Shown: piece after piece, positions 1-6,093 of the stretch | Layout of the letters: every line of letters begins with the position of its first letter | How positions within the stretch are numbered: the first letter of the stretch is position 1 | Origin: Chloroflexota bacterium | GTDB lineage: Bacteria; Chloroflexota; Limnocylindria; P2-11E | DNA length: 12,963 nt | Direction of reading: 5' to 3' | NCBI GenBank assembly: GCA_005889445.1 | Contig: VBGS01000118.1 | Coordinates: 1 to 12,963 of the forward strand | Notes under the pieces: model-generated | Told to the model about the DNA's origin: nothing | The model's database searches: none | The model's input: the letters and a program-made list of their open reading frames with translations, nothing else | Program-made: the position numbers and the translations under genes

Positions 1-162
1 GAGGTCGAGGACGACGAGCGCCGGCCGGGTCTCGCCGATCTTCGTCCGCGCTTCCGCTCCCGTCCGCGCGTGCTCGACGATGAACCCCGCATTCCGCAGG
101 TACAGCGTCACGAGCTCCGCGACCGACGGATCGTCCTCCACGACGACGATGCGCGCGGTCAT
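1..162 (-). CDS. Response regulator, receiver domain (N-terminal fragment)
   Basis: This is the first 54 codons of a two-component response regulator; the gene runs off the left edge. The ATG at 162 opens a typical receiver fold: a hydrophobic first strand (ARIVVVEDDP, residues 3-12) with the acidic pair E9/D10/D11 that binds magnesium, an amphipathic helix, and a third strand ending LVVLDL in which D53 is the expected phosphorylation site. The output domain lies outside the window, so the DNA-binding class (OmpR or other) cannot be told. It is the last recognisable gene on the left, on the same strand as the next gene (246-986) and 83 bp downstream of it. The gap 163-245 holds no gene. Its partner kinase is presumably further left. 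The family call is secure; the target genes are unknown. Confidence 0.9.
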   Translation of the reverse strand, partial: MTARIVVVEDDPSVAELVTLYLRNAGFIVEHARTGAEARTKIGETRPALVVLDL

Positions 163-245
163 GGTCGAATCCTAAGCGCGGCGGTCGCGCGAACTTGTGA
201 AAGATCCGTACGTTCCGCTGCGGGCGGTCGCCACGTGCGTGCGGC

Positions 246-986
246 TCAGGCGACGGCGAGGCCGCCGAGGGCGCTCGCGACGGCGCGCGTCCGATCGGAA
301 TGGCTCTCCGAGCTTGAGATCCGCGCAAGGTGGGCGACCGCCTCCTCGAGGCCCGCGACCGCGGGAACGGTGGAGCTCGACACGTCGCCGAGCCGCGCGG
401 CGGTGAACAGCACCAGCGGCTCGACGCGGGTCCGGGCGAAGCCGCCGGTCGCCAGATCCCGACGGACCCGCGACGCGTTCCGTCGCGCGAGCTGCGACAC
501 GGATGCCCCCGGAAGGCGTCGCCCCACGCCGTACGCGCGCTCGCGATACCAATGGTCCTCGGAGCAGCGGATGACGCCCTCGTCGGCGCGAGGCTGCACG
601 ACGGTGACCCCGGCGGGGCCGATCACCAGCAGAGGGATCTCATCGTCGCCGCCGTCCAGCGGCCGGTAGTGCGGCACCACGACGAAGCCTGCCGGCAGGT
701 GCGTCGCCAGGTACGACCGGACGCCCTCAGCGAGGCGAGCCGCGTCCCGCAGCCGCAGCGCGAGGGCGAGCCCGCGCACGCCGAGCGCGAGCGAGGGGAT
801 CGGCACCAGCGCGAAGAAGAGGATCGAGGCCGTCCGGTCAAAGCCGAGCGAGCGTGCCGCGAGATCGGCATCGCACGCGTACGAGATGGTCGCGGCGCCG
901 AGACCGAGCGCGGTCCAGAACAATCCCGCGCGGAGCGTGCGCCGCCAATGGCGCCGTTCAGGCGAAACGCTCCCCAGCGAATTCAC
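246..986 (-). CDS. Two-helix membrane protein with degenerate NERD-like domain
   Basis: A 246-residue protein starting at GTG 986. Two hydrophobic segments lie at about residues 18-38 and 53-77, followed by a soluble domain. Residues 115-150 resemble the core of the nuclease-related NERD domain: the strand LLVIGPAGVTVV (119-130), then a turn, DEGVI, and a Trp (HWYRE). In ordinary NERD proteins the strand is followed by an acidic/Gln plus Lys pair (as in ETK or DTK); here it reads QPRAD, so the Lys is missing and catalysis is doubtful. The C-terminal half is Arg-rich, with a later strand VEPLVLFTAA as in NERD proteins. The gene is divergent from the SIS-domain gene, with 81 bp between the starts. 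No clear ribosome binding site precedes the start. The gene itself is probably real; NERD membership is moderately supported and its role is unknown. Confidence 0.65.
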   Translation of the reverse strand: MNSLGSVSPERRHWRRTLRAGLFWTALGLGAATISYACDADLAARSLGFDRTASILFFALVPIPSLALGVRGLALALRLRDAARLAEGVRSYLATHLPAGFVVVPHYRPLDGGDDEIPLLVIGPAGVTVVQPRADEGVIRCSEDHWYRERAYGVGRRLPGASVSQLARRNASRVRRDLATGGFARTRVEPLVLFTAARLGDVSSSTVPAVAGLEEAVAHLARISSSESHSDRTRAVASALGGLAVA

Positions 987-1027
987 TGCGCACGAAGAGC
1001 CTCACGGCGCGCGACGACCCCGTCGAG

Positions 1028-1041
1028 GGACCCGGTGGTCC
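1028..1041. promoter_or_regulatory. Small inverted repeat in the divergent intergenic region
   Basis: A perfect 5-bp inverted repeat, GGACC-CGGT-GGTCC, lies 26 bp upstream of the start at 1068, in the 81-bp gap between two divergently transcribed genes. Its position would suit an operator or a promoter-proximal stem. Such short palindromes arise easily by chance in DNA this GC-rich, and no convincing -35/-10 pair could be made out beside it. Treat it as a candidate only. Confidence 0.2.
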
Positions 1042-1067
1042 TGTGCCGGTACTACCGCTCGGGCATC

Positions 1068-2108
1068 ATGCCGGCGATGTCGCTGCGCAGCGAGATCGGT
1101 GAGCAGTCGCGCGTCGTTCGGAGGCTCCTCGACGAGGGCTGGCCCGAGGCGCGTGTGCTCGGCCGCGCGCTCGCCCGGGTCGAGCACATCACGATCGCCG
1201 CGCGCGGATCGTCGGACAACGCCGCGACCTACGGGAAGTATCTGTTCGAGAGCGTTGCCGGCGTGGTCACCGCGCTCGCCGCTCCGTCACTTGTCACGAG
1301 ATACGACGCGCCTCCCTCGTACGCGAAGGGAGCGGTCATCGGCATCTCGCAGTCCGGTGCGTCGCCGGATGTCGCCGCCGTCGTCGCGGCGGGACGACGT
1401 GACGGCGCGGTGACCGTCGCCTTTACGAACAGAGCGGCGTCATCACTCGCTCGGAACGCTCAGTACGTGTTCGCGCTGCGGGCCGGGCGCGAGGAGGCGG
1501 TAGCCGCGACGAAGACCTTCACCGCGACATGTGTCGCGCTTGCGCTGGTCGCCGCGACTACCGCGGAAGCGCGTGGCCGAAGCGCGCTCTCGATGGCCGG
1601 ACTCTCCGAGGCGGTGACAGAGGCCGTCGCCGCCGAGCGCGACGCGGAACGGCTCGCGAAGGCGATCGGGCGCGCTCCGACGATCCTCGTACTGGGTCGG
1701 GGGTATCTCTACCCGGCCGCCCTCGAGACGGCCCTCAAGGTGAAGGAGCTCGCCCGGATCTGGGCGGAGCCCTACTCGAGCGCTGACTTCGCGCATGGCC
1801 CCCAGACACTCCTCCGGCGAGGGGTGCCCGTTCTGCTCCTCGCCTCGCGGGGCGGTGCAGAGGCCGAGTCGCGCGCGCTGGCGTCGTCGCTTGCGACAAA
1901 GGGCGCCCGCGTCTACGCGATCACCAACGACGAGCGCGTCGCCGAGCACGTTCGGGACGCGATCCTGCTGCCAGCGCCGCTCTCCGAGACGCTCGTGCCG
2001 ATCAGCTTCGTCGTCGCTGCGCAGCACCTCGCCGCCGCGGTCGCGCGGCGGCACGGCCGCGACCCTGAGCGGCCCGTCGGCCTTTCGAAGGTGACACGGA
2101 CTTGTTAG
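1068..2108 (+). CDS. SIS-domain glucosamine-6-phosphate deaminase-type protein (NagB-II/AgaS-like)
   Basis: A 346-residue protein with two tandem SIS (sugar isomerase) domains and no glutaminase domain, the layout of the NagB-II/AgaS family. These enzymes convert glucosamine-6-phosphate to fructose-6-phosphate plus ammonia. Landmarks are AARGSSDNAATYGKYLFE (44-61), ISQSGASPDV in the first SIS phosphate-binding loop, ALKVKELARIWAEPYSSADFAHGP in the second domain (the GlmS-like E..HGP signature), and the family-typical tail RPVGLSKVTRTC. The reading frame is open further upstream to 330, but homology-like sequence begins only near 1077, so ATG 1068 (or ATG 1077, MSLRSEIGEQ) is preferred; neither has a strong Shine-Dalgarno. 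It is the only plus-strand gene. Its 3' end overlaps the XRE gene by 107 bp. It would be the exit step of the recycling pathway encoded by the minus-strand operon. Exact substrate (GlcN-6-P or GalN-6-P) is inferred. Confidence 0.88.
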   Translation: MPAMSLRSEIGEQSRVVRRLLDEGWPEARVLGRALARVEHITIAARGSSDNAATYGKYLFESVAGVVTALAAPSLVTRYDAPPSYAKGAVIGISQSGASPDVAAVVAAGRRDGAVTVAFTNRAASSLARNAQYVFALRAGREEAVAATKTFTATCVALALVAATTAEARGRSALSMAGLSEAVTEAVAAERDAERLAKAIGRAPTILVLGRGYLYPAALETALKVKELARIWAEPYSSADFAHGPQTLLRRGVPVLLLASRGGAEAESRALASSLATKGARVYAITNDERVAEHVRDAILLPAPLSETLVPISFVVAAQHLAAAVARRHGRDPERPVGLSKVTRTC

Positions 2109-2424
2109 CCGCGGGCCTGCGCTGCGGTCGCGGAGCGGGCTTGGGCTTCGGCGCGTCTTGAGGGACGAAATCAACGGAGAGCCGGTAGCCATAGGCGGCC
2201 GCGACGCGCGATAACGATCGGAGCGACGGCAGATAGCGCGGATCTTCCATGCGACGAAGCTGCGTCTGCGAGGTCCCCAGGCGGCGCGCCGCGGCGCGCT
2301 CCGAGAGGCCGGCCGTGCGCCGCAGCTTCGCGACGGCATCGGCGACGGCGGACGCGAGCGGATCGGCTCGTGGGGCTTCCTCGGCGGGCGGTGCTACCGG
2401 TGTTGGTGTCGTCACTTCGGGCAT
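2002..2424 (-). CDS. XRE-type helix-turn-helix protein with basic C-terminal tail
   Basis: A 140-residue putative DNA-binding protein. Residues about 27-88 form a Cro/C1-type HTH: LRRTAGLSERAAARRLG, then TSQTQLRRMED (recognition helix), then a third part, LPSLRSLSRVAAAYGYRLSVDF. This is the compact HTH type seen in single-domain regulators and HigA-like antitoxins. The N-terminus (1-24) is Pro/Ala-rich. From about residue 92 to the end the chain is a low-complexity tail of Lys, Arg, Pro and Ala, and residues from about 107 onward are read antisense through the 3' end of the SIS gene. An AGGA-like ribosome site lies about 10 bases before the ATG. It lies 62 bp downstream of the GHL10 gene on the same strand, so it may be the last gene of the operon or have its own promoter. 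No toxin partner is adjacent. Its targets are unknown. Confidence 0.72.
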   Translation of the reverse strand: MPEVTTPTPVAPPAEEAPRADPLASAVADAVAKLRRTAGLSERAAARRLGTSQTQLRRMEDPRYLPSLRSLSRVAAAYGYRLSVDFVPQDAPKPKPAPRPQRRPAANKSVSPSKGRRAAQGRGRAAARPRRRGAAQRRRS

Positions 2425-2486
2425 GGGCGCACCATCCTAGAACGGCGTTTTTGTCCCGGCGAAACGGCTGACAAATGTTGAGACCG

Positions 2487-3560
2487 TTAGGACGCGGCGA
2501 ATACGTCGAGCAGGTCCCGCTGGGTCGGTTCGTAGGCGAACAGGATCGCGCCGTCGCACCCCGCGTCCTTGGCGGCCCGCACCTGGTCGCGGATGAGTCG
2601 CCGTTCTCCCGCGTACGCCATCAGCCCGCCCCACATGCGCGTACGCGGCGCGGCCTTGCGGGCCCTCGTCAGCAGCGCCCGGACGGAGCTGGTGTCTTTG
2701 CGATACGCCATCGGACACAGCAGATCGATCCACCCTTCGCGCGCCCAATCGGGCCAGCGCTGCAGGACGCGGTCCCGCGCCGCGTCGGGGTCGGGGAAGA
2801 CCGCGGCCGAGATGACGATGCCGGGACGGGCGCTCCGCAGACGGGTCGCGCCCTCGCGCACGAGCGCGGTCACCGCCGTGTGGTCATCTGGGGATGACGC
2901 GTAGGCGGCCTGCGGATAGCGGACGTAGTCGTAGTGGAATCCCTCGACTCGGTAGCGGGCGACGATGTCCGTGAAGACGGCGAGGGTGTGCTCGCGTGCC
3001 TCTGTGTTCCTTGGATCCGTGTAGATCCCCTCCCAATCCGACCCGCCCACCGGATCGAGGTACGACAAGGTCGCGGGCCGATCTGTTCGTGCTCCCATTT
3101 CGCCGGAGAGAGTGAGGGGGTGCGGGGGCAAGCCCCCGCGATCGAAGGTCGAGGGCCGATCTGTTCGTGCTCCCATTTCGCCGGAGAGAGTGAGGGGGTG
3201 CGGGGGCAAGCCCCCGCGATCGGGTGGTAAGAGCCACGCGGGATGCTTGCGCACGAGATGCTCTGACGAGCGCGGGAGCGCCCCACTGGGGCTCGACCAG
3301 ACGAAGAACACGTTGGCCCAGGCATGGACGCGCACTCCGACCGCCGCGCCCGCGCGAACGAGGTGGCCAAGCGGGTCGAACGCGGGATCCTCGAGCGCTT
3401 CGGCTTGCGGCTCGAGCGTCGAGCCGAAATACGCGTCGCCGCGACCTCGGACCTGGGCGACGACGTCGTGGATCCCGCGGGTCGTCGCATCCGCCATGAG
3501 GTCATCGATCGCACCCGGCGAGGTGATCTTGTCGCGGACGACCCAGAGCGCTTTTTCCAT
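2487..3560 (-). CDS. Family-10-like glycosyl hydrolase (GHL10/YngK type) with inserted repeat
   Basis: A 357-residue TIM-barrel glycosidase-like protein (GHL10, formerly DUF187). It begins MEKALWVVRD and shows VVAQVRGRGDAYF, a family-style HAWANVFFVWS strand, HLVRKHPAWLLP, then IYTDPRNTEAREHTLAVFTDIV and VEGFHYDYVRYP, where the acidic residues of the barrel active site are expected. Near the end come DLLCPMAYR and AILFAYEP. There is no signal peptide with this start, so it may be cytosolic; homologues elsewhere are often secreted. The ATG lies three bases after the stop of the preceding gene, so translation is probably coupled. Oddity: residues 114-165 are two 26-residue tandem repeats encoded by a palindromic DNA element, sitting in the loop after HPAWLLPP, where the family normally runs straight on to the next strand. 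Substrate is unknown; from context, a cell-wall glycan or glycopeptide is possible. Confidence 0.85.
   Translation of the reverse strand: MEKALWVVRDKITSPGAIDDLMADATTRGIHDVVAQVRGRGDAYFGSTLEPQAEALEDPAFDPLGHLVRAGAAVGVRVHAWANVFFVWSSPSGALPRSSEHLVRKHPAWLLPPDRGGLPPHPLTLSGEMGARTDRPSTFDRGGLPPHPLTLSGEMGARTDRPATLSYLDPVGGSDWEGIYTDPRNTEAREHTLAVFTDIVARYRVEGFHYDYVRYPQAAYASSPDDHTAVTALVREGATRLRSARPGIVISAAVFPDPDAARDRVLQRWPDWAREGWIDLLCPMAYRKDTSSVRALLTRARKAAPRTRMWGGLMAYAGERRLIRDQVRAAKDAGCDGAILFAYEPTQRDLLDVFAAS
3067..3144 (-). repeat. 78-bp palindromic element, copy 1 of tandem pair
   Basis: One of two directly adjacent 78-bp units, identical except for one base (3074 C versus 3152 A). It is in frame inside the GHL10 gene and encodes DRGGLPPHPLTLSGEMGART and six more residues. 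It contains a perfect hairpin, GCGGGGGC-AA-GCCCCCGC (3122-3139). By its translated frames the unit is free of stop codons in five of six frames, which would suit an element that can enter genes without breaking them. The PPHPLTLS-type peptide resembles translations of interspersed palindromic repeats in many GC-rich genomes (recollection, not searched). Confidence 0.85.
3145..3222 (-). repeat. 78-bp palindromic element, copy 2 of tandem pair
   Basis: The second unit of the tandem pair, upstream in the sense of GHL10 transcription, following residue 113 of the protein. It carries the same hairpin at 3200-3217. Unit length is exactly 26 codons, so duplication kept the reading frame. One substitution between copies (Ser versus Ala codon) suggests a recent duplication. 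Confidence 0.85.
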
Positions 3561-3563
3561 GCG

Positions 3564-4535
3564 TTAGCGGCGAACTGCTGCGTGCGCCGCGTCGATCGCG
3601 TCGGGGCGCGACTCGACCGGGATCGTGCATCCCCCGGCGGCCAGCCAGCGCCGTGCGCCAGTCTGAAGAAGCCCCTCCAGGCCCTCGCGCCGCGCGATGG
3701 CGCCGTCCGAGAGGAACGCGTCGTCAGAGAAGCCACCGATCGCGCCGCGCTCCGGGACGGACGCCTGGAACGCGGCGAGGTTTGGGTTGCCCGCGAGGCG
3801 CGGGTTCCACGACACCGCGTGGACCGGATAGCGCCCCAGGTCGACGACGTACGCGCCGGGACCGCAGACGTGCAGCACGTTCAGTGGCGCGGCGCGCGCG
3901 CCCGCGAGAACGCGGAGGTCGAACGGCGTGCCGAACCGCCGGTACTGCCCGGCGCTCAGCGTGTCGCGACGCGCCCAGCTCGTCGTCGCGAGGAAGATGC
4001 CGTCAACGATCTGGGCGCACGCTGTCGCGAGCGCGGCGAACGTCTCCGCGACCGCGTCGAGCGCGCCGAGGACCTCGTCGGGCCGCGCTTCGATGTCCTC
4101 GAGGACGCGCTCCTTGCCGCCGATCCGCTCGAGCACGCCGAGCGGCGTGAAGATCGTCGCGAGCACGGGGATCGCGGGGAGCGCCGCGCGAACCAGGCGC
4201 AGGCCGTCGAGCAGCTCACGGAACGCGGGCGTGTCGAGCGACACGAGCTCGATCTTCGTCCAGCGGTCGGTCTTGCCCAGCCCGTATCGCGCGAGCACGG
4301 GGTGCGACGTCCCGCGGTAGCGATACGCCGTTCCCCATGGTTCGGCGTGGTAATGGGCGCGAGGGTTGTACTTCACGAGATCGAGCTGGTGGCGGCGCGT
4401 GAACGCGACCGTGGTCGCGGCGAGCTTCTCGGCGCCCTCGCTCTCGTCCGGATAGAAGTGGCGCCACACCGCGAAGGGCACGCGGTCGACCGCGTCGCCG
4501 CGCAGTGCCCGCAGGACGCGCTCGCGCGCGTTCAC
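3564..4535 (-). CDS. Uroporphyrinogen decarboxylase-family protein (zinc methyltransferase-like)
   Basis: A 323-residue protein of the URO-D superfamily. The N-terminus MNARERVLRALRGDAVDRVPF is the standard opening of this family. It lacks the RQAGRYMP-type signature of true HemE, so haem synthesis is unlikely. It keeps H222-x-C224 in NVLHVCG and C303 in GGCTIP, matching the HxC...C zinc site of MtaA/CmuA-type methyl-cobalamin or methyl-coenzyme transferases. That supports a zinc-dependent methyl- or thiol-transfer activity, although many family members are uncharacterised. It starts at a GTG overlapping the stop of the deacetylase gene (GTGA) and ends three bases before the GHL10 gene, so it is firmly inside the operon. 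A corrinoid partner is not visible here. Its part in amino-sugar recycling is unexplained. Confidence 0.82.
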   Translation of the reverse strand: MNARERVLRALRGDAVDRVPFAVWRHFYPDESEGAEKLAATTVAFTRRHQLDLVKYNPRAHYHAEPWGTAYRYRGTSHPVLARYGLGKTDRWTKIELVSLDTPAFRELLDGLRLVRAALPAIPVLATIFTPLGVLERIGGKERVLEDIEARPDEVLGALDAVAETFAALATACAQIVDGIFLATTSWARRDTLSAGQYRRFGTPFDLRVLAGARAAPLNVLHVCGPGAYVVDLGRYPVHAVSWNPRLAGNPNLAAFQASVPERGAIGGFSDDAFLSDGAIARREGLEGLLQTGARRWLAAGGCTIPVESRPDAIDAAHAAVRR

Positions 4536-5290
4536 AGGGCCGCGAACGTCGTGGGCTCGATCGCGCCGCGCTCGAGCGCCGATCGGATACGTGGGTCGAT
4601 GAGCGTCGCGAGCTCGACCGGACGCTCACGCCCGTACGCCGACGTCGCCTCGAGGTCGGGGTCCCGCTCGCCCGGATGGCACATGAGCTCGGTCACGCCG
4701 TCGGGCAGCGCCTCGATGATCGCGAGCAGCGAGGCGACGTCGATGTGCCCGGGATGCTGGAACGCGCGCACGAAGTGGTCAGGCGTGCGCACGCCCTGCG
4801 CGCGGTACTCGCCGCGCTGCCTCGGGTCATGCGTTCGCGCCGCGGCGCCCGTCTCGCGCGCGAGCTCGCGGACTGCCCACGAGAGCGCGGGATGGTCGTG
4901 GACCCAGTGATGCGTGTCGACATGGGTCGGCTCGCGACCGATGAGGTCGCGAGCGCGCGCGTACTGCGCGCGGTACTCGCGGAGGGCCTCGTCGCGATCG
5001 ATCTCGCGGGCGACCAGCTCGCGCGGACCGGGGAAGGACCCGTCCTCGCGCACGAGCGTGCTGATCGTCCGCGGATCGGAGAGCGGTCGCGCGTACGTCA
5101 GGACGAGATGCACGCCGACGTCGAGGCTCGGGGTCGCTCTGGCCGCCTTCGCGGCGCGCTCGGCACCGGGCACGTTCGCCATCAGCGTCGCGCTGGTGAC
5201 GATGCCCTCGCGATGCGCCCGCACGGTACCGCGATCGATCCCGATCGAGCGACCGAAATCGTCGGCGTTCACGATGAGGCGGCGGGCCAC
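4532..5290 (-). CDS. ChbG/YdjC (HpnK) family carbohydrate deacetylase
   Basis: A 252-residue metal-dependent deacetylase that removes N-acetyl groups from sugars; E. coli ChbG acts on chitobiose and chitotriose (family knowledge). Diagnostic motifs are NADDFG at 8-13 (metal-binding and catalytic Asp), HLVLT at 61-65 (metal His), HVDTHHWVHDHP from 123 (metal His and substrate loop) and ELMCHPGE near the C-terminus. Length is normal for the family. It starts at ATG 5290 inside the end of murQ (22-bp overlap) and its stop overlaps the next start. As no nagA is visible, this is the only protein here that could deacetylate GlcNAc-type sugars before the SIS enzyme; that is inference. Residues about 33-60 are encoded by the 84-bp segment that recurs inverted in the kinase gene; here it is in its natural place, since the protein reads through it without disruption. 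Confidence 0.9.
   Translation of the reverse strand: MARRLIVNADDFGRSIGIDRGTVRAHREGIVTSATLMANVPGAERAAKAARATPSLDVGVHLVLTYARPLSDPRTISTLVREDGSFPGPRELVAREIDRDEALREYRAQYARARDLIGREPTHVDTHHWVHDHPALSWAVRELARETGAAARTHDPRQRGEYRAQGVRTPDHFVRAFQHPGHIDVASLLAIIEALPDGVTELMCHPGERDPDLEATSAYGRERPVELATLIDPRIRSALERGAIEPTTFAAL
5111..5194 (-). repeat. 84-bp segment duplicated elsewhere, source copy
   Basis: This stretch of the deacetylase gene is repeated exactly, in reverse orientation, at 6341-6424. All 84 bases match when compared by hand and the match stops sharply at both ends. Here it encodes ATLMANVPGAERAAKAARAT and the residues on each side, normal ChbG family sequence, so this is the donor copy. Confidence 0.92.
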
Positions 5291-6093
5291 CGGTCCTCTA
5301 TCGCCGCGCGCACGTGCCAGCCCCAGCGCTCTAGCCGCGCCTTCGCCTCGTCGGCACCGATGCGCGCCTCGTTCTGCACGATCCGGATCGCGCGCTGCCT
5401 CAGCTTCTCGTTCGTCGCGCGCAGATCGACCATGAGATCGTCCCGCGTCCGTCCGAGCTTCACCATCGCCGTGGTCGACAGCATGTTCAACACGAGCTTC
5501 GTCGCGGTACCGGCCTTCATGCGGCTCGATCCGGCGATCACCTCGGGGCCCACATCGACGACGATCGCGACGTCCGCGGCGCGAGCGAGCGCCGAGTCCG
5601 GGTTGCAGGTGATCGCGATCGTGGCGGACGCGCCGAGATCCCGCTTCGCGTTATCGATGGCGTCGACCACGTACGGTGCGCGTCCGCTCGCCGAGATGCC
5701 GACGACCACGTCGCCGGCGACGAAGCGATCCCGCAGGTCGCGGATCCCAAGCGGCCGGTCCTCCGCGCCTTCGATCGACATCCGGAGCGCGTGGTCACCG
5801 CCGGCGATGACGCCCGTCACCATGTCCGGGTCTACCCCGAACGTTGGCGGCATCTCGCTCGCGTCGAGCACGCCGAGTCGCCCGCTGGTCCCGGCGCCCA
5901 CATAGCGCAGGTGCCCGCCACGGCCGAGCGACGCCACGATGAGCTCGACCGCGCGCTCGATCTGGGGTAGCGCGCGGCGGACCGCGCCGGGGACGGTCGC
6001 GTCCTCGTCGCTCACGAGCTCGAGGATCTCGCGGATCGACATCGACGAGAGCCGTGCCGCCTTCGGATTGCGCGTCTCGGTCATGCGCTCCAT
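5269..6093 (-). CDS. murQ: N-acetylmuramic acid 6-phosphate etherase
   Basis: MurQ cleaves the lactyl ether of MurNAc-6-phosphate, giving GlcNAc-6-phosphate and D-lactate in the cytosol (EC 4.2.1.126). The 274-residue protein carries the family signature YVGAGTSGRLGVLDASE (64-80) and PPTFGV, then SIEGAEDR, SASGRAPYV in the SIS domain, and GPEVIAGSSRMKAGTATKLV. The two catalytic glutamates correspond to E80 and E111 (E. coli 83 and 114). The C-terminus has the usual helical part (LERWGWHVRAAIED). A GTG at 6105 is also in frame, but ATG 6093 is preferred: it overlaps the TGA of the kinase gene (TGATG) and follows a GGGGAG ribosome site. Its 3' end overlaps the deacetylase gene by 22 bp. Because the kinase is frameshifted, ribosomes would stop at 6152 instead of 6093, which may weaken translational coupling to murQ. 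Confidence 0.96.
   Translation of the reverse strand: MERMTETRNPKAARLSSMSIREILELVSDEDATVPGAVRRALPQIERAVELIVASLGRGGHLRYVGAGTSGRLGVLDASEMPPTFGVDPDMVTGVIAGGDHALRMSIEGAEDRPLGIRDLRDRFVAGDVVVGISASGRAPYVVDAIDNAKRDLGASATIAITCNPDSALARAADVAIVVDVGPEVIAGSSRMKAGTATKLVLNMLSTTAMVKLGRTRDDLMVDLRATNEKLRQRAIRIVQNEARIGADEAKARLERWGWHVRAAIEDRWPAASS

Noticed and set aside
163..245. Promoter for the response regulator
   Set aside because: TTCACA and TAGGAT on the minus strand look like -35 and -10 boxes but are about 21 bases apart, too far for a standard sigma-70 promoter; not supported enough to list.
330..1067. Long plus-strand extension of the SIS gene frame upstream of 1068
   Set aside because: The translation is Arg/Pro-rich low-complexity sequence antisense to the NERD-like gene; family similarity starts only at about 1077.
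2425..2486. Terminator or promoter in the 62-bp gap between the GHL10 and XRE genes
   Set aside because: The gap has a short T-run and two CGGCG direct repeats but no stem-loop or convincing -35/-10 pair.
3122..3139. GC-rich hairpin as a rho-independent terminator
   Set aside because: It lies within a coding sequence, has only a two-base loop, is not followed by a T-run, and recurs at 3200-3217 as part of the 78-bp repeat.
3067..3222. CRISPR-like array
   Set aside because: There are only two directly abutting units with no spacers, inside an open coding frame.
4505..5905. Large plus-strand open frame of 466 codons
   Set aside because: It lies antisense to the deacetylase and murQ genes, has the biased composition of a GC-rich shadow frame, and shows no recognisable domain.
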